Notes under the pieces: generated by a model
The model's database searches: none
What the model saw: the letters and a program-made list of their open reading frames with translations, nothing else
Told to the model about the DNA's origin: nothing
Shown: positions 1-5,815 of the stretch, one piece after another
Numbering within the stretch: position 1 is the first letter of the stretch
Layout of the letters: every line of letters starts with the position of its first letter
From: Acidimicrobiia bacterium
GTDB lineage: Bacteria > Actinomycetota > Acidimicrobiia > IMCC26256
Assembly (NCBI GenBank): GCA_023262065.1
Contig: JALRDW010000219.1
Span: forward strand, 1 to 8,587
DNA: 8,587 nucleotides
Direction of reading: 5' to 3'
Program-made: the position numbers and the translations under genes

Positions 1-1
1 G

Positions 2-1084
2 GTCAGGGTGCTCGAGGACCGCCGTTGGTACCCGCTCTCGGACCGCGTCTCGGTGTGCTCGGTCGCCGACTGGAACCAGGACGCCATCCTCCTCGTCGAC
101 GTCGACGGGGTGCTGGTGGCCGATGTCAACGACGCCAGCGACCGGGGGTGGGGTCGGTTCGTCCGCCGCACCGCCGCGCGCTACGACACGTCGTTCCTCC
201 TGGCGCTGTCGGGGTACGGCGATGCCGACATGATCAACTTCTTCCGCCCGGACGGTGAGCGCATCCCGCCGCTGGCCGCGCGGCGGGACCCCCCCGGCGC
301 GGCGATCGTTCGCCGCATGGATGCCCTCGGGATGACGCACTTCGTCCCGTTCGCCTCCCACCACCAGTACGAGCGCACCGACTCCGCGTGGGCGAACGAG
401 TACACGACGCCGATCGAGGACCACGCGATCGGATTCGAGGCGGACAACCGGACCTTCGTCCCCCCGTTCATGCGGTACGACCGATCGACCGGCGAGATCT
501 CGCACCTCGCGCCTGCGTCCCGCCGGGGCGAGATGCACGAGCCAGCCGAGTTCGGCGACGACTGGACCGAGGAACCCGACGAGGACGACGTCCGGGCCAT
601 CTCCGAGTACTTCTCGGGCATCGCGACGCTCGAGCACGTGGTGGACGAGGTGACGGTGTGCATCGGCAGCACTCGGATCGAGGTTCGGATCGGGCAGGGG
701 ACGGAGCGCGGCGTCCGGTTCGATGCCCCGCGTCGTTCCTTCGTCGACGCGGTCCGGTGGCGGATCTTCGACGACCTCCTCATCGGCAACTTCATGCGGA
801 CGACGCTGACCGGCGACTGGACACCCGCGGACTTCGGTCGCGAGTTCACGCCACGGCTCGCGAAGTACGCGGACAACGGGTTGGCCCGGACGGAGGCCGA
901 ACTGCGCGCGTACATGCGGGACTACGAGTCGCGAGCCCGGACCGACGTCGTCCGCTGGAAGATCGAGCGGGCGACCCGCAGCGGGATGACCCGAACGGCC
1001 CGGGCGCTGCGCCGCCGGGTCCGCGGCGGTTCGGTCGTCCAACGGATGGGCTCCCGTGCCTACCGGCGGGTCCGCGGCCGCTGA
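2..1084 (+). CDS. MBL-fold metallo-hydrolase-like protein, C-terminal part (5' end outside window)
   Basis: The reading frame is open to the left edge with no stop, so the gene is 5'-truncated; the GTG at 8 is probably internal. The visible ~360 residues begin with a strand-turn-strand ending VLVADVNDAS, followed by a GYGDAD segment and HFVPFASHHQYERTDS. The order resembles the second half of large metallo-beta-lactamase-fold proteins related to CMP-N-acetylneuraminate hydroxylase and UlaG. The HxHxDH metal site would lie upstream of the window, so metal binding cannot be checked. A later segment (DDLLIGNFMRTTLTGDW, then a helical stretch) fits the C-terminal extension of that group. The last ~45 residues are strongly basic (about a third Arg), which could mean contact with nucleic acid or anionic membrane. 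The substrate is unknown. The gene converges on the amidohydrolase, with 8 nt between the stop codons. The fold assignment is moderate-confidence pattern recognition. Confidence 0.6.
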   Translation, partial: VRVLEDRRWYPLSDRVSVCSVADWNQDAILLVDVDGVLVADVNDASDRGWGRFVRRTAARYDTSFLLALSGYGDADMINFFRPDGERIPPLAARRDPPGAAIVRRMDALGMTHFVPFASHHQYERTDSAWANEYTTPIEDHAIGFEADNRTFVPPFMRYDRSTGEISHLAPASRRGEMHEPAEFGDDWTEEPDEDDVRAISEYFSGIATLEHVVDEVTVCIGSTRIEVRIGQGTERGVRFDAPRRSFVDAVRWRIFDDLLIGNFMRTTLTGDWTPADFGREFTPRLAKYADNGLARTEAELRAYMRDYESRARTDVVRWKIERATRSGMTRTARALRRRVRGGSVVQRMGSRAYRRVRGR

Positions 1085-1092
1085 CCCCGGAC

Positions 1093-1935
1093 TCAGAGCC
1101 CGAGCAGTCGGGTGGCGTTGCCGAGCAGCACCTTCTCGGTCACCGCGTCGGGCATGTCGAGCGTGGCCCACGCGCCGAGCCACTGCTCGTGCGTGAGGAA
1201 CGGGTAGTCGGTCCCGAACAGCACGCGGTCCTGCAGACGACCGCGGATCTCGCGCACGAGCTCGGGGGCGAACCGTTTCGGCGACCACCCGGACAGATCG
1301 ATCCAGGTGTTCGGCTTGTGCGCGAGCACGGCGAGCTGCTCGTCCTGCCACGGCCAGGCCGGATGGGCCATCACGATCTGCAGGTCCGGGAAGTCGAGCG
1401 CCATCCGGTCGATGAGCATCGGGTTCGAGAGGCCGAGCGCGACCCCACCTCCACCGGGCATCCCCGCTCCGAGTCCGGTCGTGCCGGTGTGGATGAGGAC
1501 CGGGATGCCGAGCGACTGCGCGGTCTCCCAGATCGGGGCGAGCGCGCGATCGTCGGGCGAGAAGCCCTGCGCGCCCGGGTGCATCTTGAGCCCGCGCAGG
1601 CCCAGGAACCGCACCGCGCGCTCGAGTTCGACCACCGCGTCGGACTTGTGGGGATCGACGCTCGCGAAGCCGAGGAACGCGTCCGGATGGGCCGCGACGC
1701 AGCCCGCCACGAAGTCGTTGCTGACCGGCGGGTTGCCGGTGTGCGTCTCGGCGTCCCACGCGAGGAGCACGCCGAGCACGTCGGCGGCCCGGAACACCGC
1801 GGCCATCTCGTCCACGCTGTGCTCGGGCAGCCGCGTGTGGAAGTAGTCCTCGCAGGCCGGCCGGAACTCGCCCATCGCGCCGTCGACCCACTCGCGGGTG
1901 GAGGGGTGGACGTGGACGTCGATCGCGCGGGGCAT
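1093..1935 (-). CDS. Amidohydrolase family protein (ACMSD-like, TIM barrel)
   Basis: This is a 280-residue metal-dependent hydrolase or decarboxylase of the amidohydrolase-2 family, which includes ACMSD, gamma-resorcylate decarboxylase and related enzymes. The N-terminal DVHVH gives the HxH metal pair (H8, H10). Further probable metal or catalytic residues are H119 (KMHPGAQ), H149 (VLIHTGT), H191 (VMAHPAW) and D243 (LFGTDYP), in the order expected for the barrel strands. The length is typical and the protein looks complete. The ATG at 1935 lies 9 nt after the stop of the 72-aa gene and has no clear Shine-Dalgarno, so translation is probably coupled. It is the last gene of the minus-strand run. 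Family members act on aromatic or cyclic carboxylates or lactones. Linkage to acyl-CoA dehydrogenases suggests a catabolic role, but the substrate cannot be named. Confidence 0.9.
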   Translation of the reverse strand: MPRAIDVHVHPSTREWVDGAMGEFRPACEDYFHTRLPEHSVDEMAAVFRAADVLGVLLAWDAETHTGNPPVSNDFVAGCVAAHPDAFLGFASVDPHKSDAVVELERAVRFLGLRGLKMHPGAQGFSPDDRALAPIWETAQSLGIPVLIHTGTTGLGAGMPGGGGVALGLSNPMLIDRMALDFPDLQIVMAHPAWPWQDEQLAVLAHKPNTWIDLSGWSPKRFAPELVREIRGRLQDRVLFGTDYPFLTHEQWLGAWATLDMPDAVTEKVLLGNATRLLGL

Positions 1936-1944
1936 GCGCGCCGC

Positions 1945-2163
1945 TCAGGCCTCGGCGTCGGCGGTGCGCACGCTCCGGTGCGGCTTGTACCCGCGGTTGC
2001 GGGCCTCGAGGAGCGAGTCGGGCCCGAAGCAGATGAACTGCTCCGAGGCCATGAGCTCCTCGACGATCGCCGGGTCGAGACTCGGCTCGTCGAGGTCGTA
2101 GACGACCTGGGTGCGCTTGTCGCCGACGTACTGGAACTCTTCGAATCGGGAGGGGCGGCTCAT
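1945..2163 (-). CDS. Small conserved-looking protein of unknown function (72 aa)
   Basis: The protein is 72 residues from the ATG at 2163. A longer in-frame reading to 2319 is possible, but its first ~52 residues are Arg/Pro/Gly-rich low-complexity sequence antisense in character to the upstream gene, so the short start is preferred. The body is acidic and well composed: an N-terminal RFEEFQYVGDKRTQVVYDLD, then a predicted helix (PAIVEELMASEQF), FGPDSLLEARNRGY and a basic HRSVRT tail. There is one cysteine, no transmembrane segment and no signal peptide. It starts 11 nt after the stop of the membrane-anchored gene and ends 9 nt before the amidohydrolase, so it is almost certainly co-transcribed and could be an accessory subunit for it. 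I do not recognise a family. The reading frame and start are well supported; function is unknown. Confidence 0.75.
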   Translation of the reverse strand: MSRPSRFEEFQYVGDKRTQVVYDLDEPSLDPAIVEELMASEQFICFGPDSLLEARNRGYKPHRSVRTADAEA

Positions 2164-2174
2164 GGGCGGGGAGC

Positions 2175-2636
2175 CTAGCGACCGCGGTCCACCCGGCCCG
2201 GGCCGTCCTCGGGCCCGGCGACGCGCCCGATCGCGCCGATCGCCCGGAGGTAGGTGAGCTGGCAGTCGATGACGGCGTGCACCTGCTCGGGCAGGTAGGC
2301 CTCGCCGGTCTCGGCGCACCGCCGGAGCACGTGGTCGACGGTCTCGACGCCGCCGATGATGACGGGACCGGGCGGCGTGGCCGTGGAACCGTTCATCGCG
2401 ACGCCCGCGTGCTTGAAGTGTTCGATCTGGAACCCGAGGATCCGCCGGACGTCCTCGGGTGTGAGGGTCGCGGCCACGAGGTCGTCGAGGTGAGCCACGA
2501 CGAAGTCGTACGCGTCGTCGGGATCGAACACGGCGAGCGGAGCCCGCTCCTGCATCCGCAGTGCCTCGCGGAACACGAGCGCGGCCGCGATCGCACAGAT
2601 CACGCCGAGGATCAGCATGCCGACGACGAGTGCCAT
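2175..2636 (-). CDS. Membrane-anchored protein of unknown function (153 aa)
   Basis: An N-terminal hydrophobic helix (about residues 2-22, MALVVGMLILGVICAIAAAL) followed by FREALR suggests a single-pass anchor with the body in the cytoplasm. The body holds a helical region (about 38-76: DPDDAYDFVVAHL, TPEDVRRILGFQIEHF), a loop with PPGPVIIGG (89-96), and a second helical region (about 98-138) with one Cys (C125). The tail is charged and disordered-looking. I chose ATG at 2636 because GAGG sits 5 nt upstream; the GTG at 2642 would add two residues but overlaps that site. I cannot name the family. Soluble parts with DVRR helices next to an N-terminal anchor occur in uncharacterised actinobacterial proteins (general impression, not a verified match). 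It follows the acyl-CoA dehydrogenase pair after a 68-nt gap containing a hairpin, and precedes the 72-aa gene by 11 nt. Confidence 0.8.
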   Translation of the reverse strand: MALVVGMLILGVICAIAAALVFREALRMQERAPLAVFDPDDAYDFVVAHLDDLVAATLTPEDVRRILGFQIEHFKHAGVAMNGSTATPPGPVIIGGVETVDHVLRRCAETGEAYLPEQVHAVIDCQLTYLRAIGAIGRVAGPEDGPGRVDRGR

Positions 2637-2650
2637 GGTCACCTCATGCG

Positions 2651-2677
2651 GGCGCCCCCGCCTTCAGCGGGGGCGCC
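2651..2677 (-). terminator. Strong GC hairpin between acadB and the membrane-protein gene (terminator or attenuator)
   Basis: The arms GGCGCCCCCGC (2651-2661) and GCGGGGGCGCC (2667-2677) are a perfect 11-bp inverted repeat around a 5-nt loop. It lies 27 nt past the stop of the acyl-CoA dehydrogenase gene and 14 nt before the ATG at 2636. No T-tract follows on the minus strand, so classical intrinsic termination is uncertain. U-less terminators have been proposed in actinobacteria. Partial read-through, RNA stabilisation, or occlusion of the downstream ribosome site are alternatives. Confidence 0.6.
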
Positions 2678-2704
2678 TCACACCATCACGGGAGTCGGGT
2701 GGAC

Positions 2705-3835
2705 TCAGATCCCGATGCGCTGCGCCAGCAGCTCACGGTGGTAGGTCGCGTCGCCGAGCAGGATCTCGCTGCTCTTGGCCCGCTTGAAGTACAGGTGCGC
2801 CGGGTGCTCCCAGGTGAAGCCGATACCGCCGTGGATCTGGATGTTCTCGGCGGTGGCGTGGAAGTACGCGTCCGAGCAGTAGGCCTTCGAGAGGCTCGCC
2901 ACCACGGGCAGCTCCTCGTTGTCCTCGGCCGCGGCCCACGCCGAGTAGTACGCAGCGCTCTTCGCCGACTCGACCTCGAGGAGCATGTCGGCACACTTGT
3001 GCTTGATCGCCTGGAAGGAGCCGATCGGCCGCCCGAACTGCACCCGCACCTTGGCGTACTCGACCGACATGTCGAGGACGAACTGCGCCCCACCGACCAT
3101 CTCGTTGCTGAGGCACACCGCAGCCTGGTCGAGCGTCTTGGCGAGCGCGGCCCAGCCGGCCCCGGGGGCGCCGAGCGGGGAGGCCTTGACCCCCGAGAAC
3201 TCGAGGCGGGCCTGCTTGCGGGTCTGGTCCATCGTGGCGAGCGGGGTGCGGGTGAGACCGGCGGCGTCGCCGGCCACGGTGAAGAACGAGATGCCGTCCT
3301 CGCCCGAGGTGCCCTCGGTCCGGGCGACCACCACGATGAGGTCGGCGTTGTGACCGTCGATCACGAACATCTTCTCGCCGTCGAGCGTCCAGTCCGACCC
3401 GGAACCCTTGGCGACCATCGTGATGCCGTCGGCATCCCAGCGACCGTTCGACTCCGTGAAGGCGAGCGCACCGATGGTCTCACCGCTCGCGATACCCGGG
3501 AGCAGCGCAGCCTTCTCCTCGGTCGTGCCGGCGTTGAGGATCGCGTTCGCGGCGAGCGCCACCGTGGCGAAGTACGGGGCGCACAGCAGGCGGCGGCCCA
3601 TCTCCTCGAACACGATGCCGAGCTCGACGAATCCGTAGCCCTGTCCGCCGAACTCCTCCGGGATGTGGAGGCCGGGCAGGCCGAGCTCCCCGCCCATCTG
3701 CGCCCAGACCGCGGTGTCGTAGCCCGACTCGGTGTCCATGAGCGTGCGGACATCCTCCTCGGTGCTCTTGGCGTCCATGAACGAACGCACGACGTCGCGC
3801 AGGCTGTCCTGGTCCTCGGTGAAAGCGAAGTTCAC
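2705..3835 (-). CDS. Acyl-CoA dehydrogenase, probable non-catalytic partner subunit (acadB)
   Basis: This is a full-length (376 aa) flavin acyl-CoA dehydrogenase-fold protein. Domain order is normal: an N-terminal helical domain (1-120) with IPEEFGGQGYG, a beta domain around IGALAFTESNG (121-131) and DGEKMFVIDG, and a C-terminal helical domain with AKVRVQFGRPIGSFQAIKH (261-279) and IQIHGGIGFTWEHPAHLYF (332-350). The MCAD-type catalytic Glu of the YEG motif is replaced: the segment reads EILLGD, with Leu360 at that place. My hand alignment to the isovaleryl-CoA-dehydrogenase-type site puts Ala there too. This pattern matches one subunit of heteromeric actinobacterial FadE/ChsE enzymes that oxidise steroid side-chain acyl-CoAs. 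The GTG start at 3835 has GAGAGGA 8 nt upstream and lies 15 nt after the neighbouring dehydrogenase, so the two are co-transcribed. The substrate is not deducible. Confidence 0.92.
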   Translation of the reverse strand: MNFAFTEDQDSLRDVVRSFMDAKSTEEDVRTLMDTESGYDTAVWAQMGGELGLPGLHIPEEFGGQGYGFVELGIVFEEMGRRLLCAPYFATVALAANAILNAGTTEEKAALLPGIASGETIGALAFTESNGRWDADGITMVAKGSGSDWTLDGEKMFVIDGHNADLIVVVARTEGTSGEDGISFFTVAGDAAGLTRTPLATMDQTRKQARLEFSGVKASPLGAPGAGWAALAKTLDQAAVCLSNEMVGGAQFVLDMSVEYAKVRVQFGRPIGSFQAIKHKCADMLLEVESAKSAAYYSAWAAAEDNEELPVVASLSKAYCSDAYFHATAENIQIHGGIGFTWEHPAHLYFKRAKSSEILLGDATYHRELLAQRIGI

Positions 3836-3850
3836 TGGAAGGGTCCTCTC

Positions 3851-5038
3851 TTAGCGGGGTTCGCGCGGGAGCCCGAGCACCCGCTCGCCGATGATGTTGC
3901 GTTGGATCTCGCTCGCGCCGGCGTAGATGGTCTCCGCGCGGCTCGTCATGAAGATCTGGTGGAACTCGTCGAGCTCGTAGGCACCCGAGCCCTCGTTCGC
4001 GACGAGGAGGCCGTCGGTGCCGAGCACGTCCATGGCCCGCTCGCCGAGCGTGCGGTGCCAGTTGCTCCAGAACAGCTTGCCGATGCTGCTCGAGGGTCCG
4101 AGCACACCCTTCTTCACGAGGTCCGTCAGCATGCGCATGCCGTTGAACTTCATGATCTGGACCCCGATGTAGGAGTCGGCGAGCTCCTGGCGGATCGTCG
4201 CGTCGCGGCTGGAGCCCTTGGACTGCGCGACCGCGATGATCTCGGCGAGCTCGCGTTGGAAGGCGAGCTGCTGGCTGAGGAACGCCGTGCCCCGCTCGAA
4301 CCCGAGCGTCGCCATCGCGACCTTCCAGCCGTCGTTCACGTCCCCGAGGACGAGGTCCGCCGACGTGCGGGCCTCGTCGAAGTACACCTCGTTGAACTCG
4401 GCGGACCCGGTCATCTGCCGCAGCGGGCGGATCTCGACGCCGGGTTGGTCCATCGGCACGAGGAGGTAGGACAGGCCGCGGTGGCTCTGCGAGCCGGCCT
4501 CCGTGCGGGCGACCACGAAGCACCAGTCGGCACGGTGGGCGAGCGTCGTCCAGACCTTCTGGCCCGTCACGACCCACTCGTCACCGTCGAGTACGGCCTT
4601 GGTCTGCACGTTCGAGAGGTCCGAGCCCGCGTTCGGCTCGGAGTAGCCCTGACACCAGAGCTCGTCGACGCTCTGGATCTTCGGGAGGAAGCGGCGCTTC
4701 TGCTCGTCGGTGCCGTACGCGATGAGCGTGGGGGCGAAGAGTCCCTCGCCGAAGAACGAGACCCGCGCCGGCGCGTTCGCCTTCGCGTACTCCTCGTTGA
4801 AGATCACCTGCTGCGAGAAGTCGAGGCCCCGCCCGCCGTACTCCACCGGCCAGGAGCATCCGACCCAGCGGTCCCGACCCAGGGTGCGCTCCCACTCGAT
4901 CCGCACGTCCCAGCCCCGCTCGTCGGCCGGACCGCCGCGGCTGCCCAGCTCGGCGAACTCGCCGACGAGGTGCTCGGACAGCCAGGTCCGCACCTCGTCC
5001 CGGAAGTCGGCCTCGGCCGGAGAGTCCCTGAAGTCCAC
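3851..5038 (-). CDS. Acyl-CoA dehydrogenase, probable catalytic subunit (acadA)
   Basis: This is a 395-aa flavin enzyme that introduces the alpha-beta double bond in an acyl-CoA. The N-terminal domain contains WPVEYGGRGLD (63-73) and FFGEGLFAPTL. The middle domain has the family motif CQGYSEPNAGSDL (129-141) and VVTGQKVWTT (157-165). The C-terminal domain ends with ETIYAGASEIQRNIIGERVL (369-388). The usual MCAD Glu is Ala373 (YAG instead of YEG), but Glu248 in TLGFERG sits where isovaleryl-CoA dehydrogenase and ChsE4-type enzymes carry the base, so this subunit is probably the catalytic one. I chose GTG at 5038: MDFRDSPAEADFR is a typical family N-terminus, and the frame further upstream runs antisense to other genes. 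There is no Shine-Dalgarno; a TAGCGT box 8 nt upstream suggests a leaderless message. It is the first gene of the minus-strand operon. Confidence 0.93.
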   Translation of the reverse strand: MDFRDSPAEADFRDEVRTWLSEHLVGEFAELGSRGGPADERGWDVRIEWERTLGRDRWVGCSWPVEYGGRGLDFSQQVIFNEEYAKANAPARVSFFGEGLFAPTLIAYGTDEQKRRFLPKIQSVDELWCQGYSEPNAGSDLSNVQTKAVLDGDEWVVTGQKVWTTLAHRADWCFVVARTEAGSQSHRGLSYLLVPMDQPGVEIRPLRQMTGSAEFNEVYFDEARTSADLVLGDVNDGWKVAMATLGFERGTAFLSQQLAFQRELAEIIAVAQSKGSSRDATIRQELADSYIGVQIMKFNGMRMLTDLVKKGVLGPSSSIGKLFWSNWHRTLGERAMDVLGTDGLLVANEGSGAYELDEFHQIFMTSRAETIYAGASEIQRNIIGERVLGLPREPR

Positions 5039-5046
5039 GGCGGGCG

Positions 5047-5077
5047 ACGCTACCGGAGGGACCGGAGGCCGTTCCAA
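5047..5077 (-). promoter_or_regulatory. Candidate promoter for the acyl-CoA dehydrogenase operon
   Basis: On the minus strand a TAGCGT -10 box (5052-5047, TAnnnT type) lies 8 nt before the GTG at 5038. A TTGGAA -35-like box (5077-5072) is 19 nt further upstream. With no ribosome site before the GTG, transcription probably begins at or next to the start codon. The -10 call is moderate; the -35 is weak. Confidence 0.45.
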
Positions 5078-5110
5078 CGGGGCGGCGGGGCCGTCCGATC
5101 GGGCGGCGGG

Positions 5111-5116
5111 TACCCT
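5111..5116 (+). promoter_or_regulatory. Candidate -10 box for the glyoxalase-II-like gene (leaderless)
   Basis: TACCCT (TAnnnT type) ends 6 nt before the ATG at 5123 and no Shine-Dalgarno precedes that ATG. This spacing is what a leaderless actinobacterial transcript would show. No convincing -35 box was found at the expected distance. It forms the other half of the 84-bp divergent region shared with the acyl-CoA dehydrogenase operon. Confidence 0.45.
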
Positions 5117-5122
5117 CCGAGC

Positions 5123-5752
5123 ATGGCCCCCGCACCCGCCGTGACCCGTCCGGCCCACTGGGCCGATGCCCGGGTCCGGGTCGACAAGCTCGTCGTCGGA
5201 CCCTTCGACAACAACGTGTTCATCGTGCGCGACCTCGGCTCGGGGGAGGCCGTGCTCATCGATGCCGCCAACGAGCACGAGCTGCTCATCCCGCTCTGCG
5301 CGGCCACCGGGGTGCGCCGGGTGCTGACCACCCACGGCCACTGGGACCACATCCAGGCGGTCACGGCGGCCCGGGACGCGGGCATCGAGGTCGGGGTGGC
5401 GGCGGGCGACGCCACGATGCTGCCGGCCTACGACTTCGTCATCGACGACGAGGACGTCCTCGAGGTGGGACGCCTCCGGATCCGCAGCATCCACACGCCC
5501 GGGCACACGGCGGGGTCGACCTCGTTCCTGCTCGAGGGCACCCCGCTGCTCTTCACGGGGGACACGCTGTTCCCGGGCGGGCCGGGCAACACGCGCTTCG
5601 AGGGGTCCTCGTTCGAGACCATCATCGAGTCGATCGACCGCCGCCTCCTGACCCTGCCCGCCGAGACCCTCGTCCTGCCCGGCCACGGCCTCGACACCAC
5701 GGTCGGGACCGAGCGACCGCACCTCGACGAATGGGTCGCCCGGGGCTGGTGA
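5123..5752 (+). CDS. MBL-fold metallo-hydrolase, glyoxalase II-like
   Basis: This is a 209-residue compact metallo-beta-lactamase-fold hydrolase. All expected metal ligands are visible in order: the HxHxDH motif (H71, H73, D75, H76 in THGHWDH), H127 (TPGHTAG), D147 (FTGDTLF) and H188 (LPGHG). The pattern and length fit the GloB-like branch that hydrolyses thioesters of low-molecular-weight thiols; in actinobacteria the thiol would be mycothiol rather than glutathione. It lacks the long C-terminal domain of classical glyoxalase II, so the exact substrate is uncertain. The ATG at 5123 is preferred because a -10 box lies 6 nt upstream; a GTG seven codons later is a less likely alternative. It is divergent from the acyl-CoA dehydrogenase operon and sits 63 nt upstream of sufC. 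Cytoplasmic; no signal peptide. Confidence 0.92.
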   Translation: MAPAPAVTRPAHWADARVRVDKLVVGPFDNNVFIVRDLGSGEAVLIDAANEHELLIPLCAATGVRRVLTTHGHWDHIQAVTAARDAGIEVGVAAGDATMLPAYDFVIDDEDVLEVGRLRIRSIHTPGHTAGSTSFLLEGTPLLFTGDTLFPGGPGNTRFEGSSFETIIESIDRRLLTLPAETLVLPGHGLDTTVGTERPHLDEWVARGW

Positions 5753-5778
5753 CACAGCCCGCGGCCGGCGTGCCACGA

Positions 5779-5808
5779 TTTCCACTACGGACGTAGTGGT
5801 AATACCAT
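5779..5808 (+). promoter_or_regulatory. Candidate promoter of the sufCSU operon
   Basis: The -10 box TACCAT (5803-5808, TAnnnT type) ends 7 nt before the GTG of sufC. TTTCCA (5779-5784, 4 of 6 matches to TTGACA) lies 18 nt upstream. An overlapping TGGTAATAC (5797-5805) could act as an extended -10. No Shine-Dalgarno precedes the GTG, so the message is probably leaderless or has a very short leader. Confidence 0.5.
5782..5807. promoter_or_regulatory. Nested palindromes in the suf promoter (candidate operator)
   Basis: CCACTACGGACGTAGTGG (5782-5799) is an 8+2+8 perfect dyad filling the space between the proposed -35 and -10. A second perfect palindrome, TGGTAATACCA (5797-5807), overlaps its right end and covers the -10. 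A dimeric repressor bound here would block the polymerase. suf promoters are typically controlled by Fe-S-sensing regulators (SufR, or IscR and other Rrf2 proteins), but the sequence does not match a consensus I can confirm, and no regulator gene is in the window. Confidence 0.5.
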
Positions 5809-5815
5809 CGGATCC

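Noticed and set aside
388..2178. Long plus-strand frame antisense to the amidohydrolase and the 72-aa gene
   Set aside because: Composition is Arg/Gly/Pro-rich with no motifs, while the opposite strand carries complete family motifs.
2637..2642. GTG at 2642 as the start of the membrane-anchored protein
   Set aside because: The GAGG ribosome site would overlap this codon. The ATG at 2636 has that site 5 nt upstream.
2705..3835. acadB as a decayed, inactive dehydrogenase pseudogene because the catalytic Glu is missing
   Set aside because: The frame is intact, all structural motifs and a good ribosome site are present, and it sits 15 nt from a partner that carries the base. A non-catalytic subunit explains it better.
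2561..5122. Very long open frame on the plus strand (about 850 codons) leading into the MBL gene
   Set aside because: It lies antisense to both acyl-CoA dehydrogenases and encodes Arg/Glu/Leu/Gly/His-rich low-complexity sequence typical of an open antisense frame in GC-rich DNA. Real MBL homology begins at 5123.
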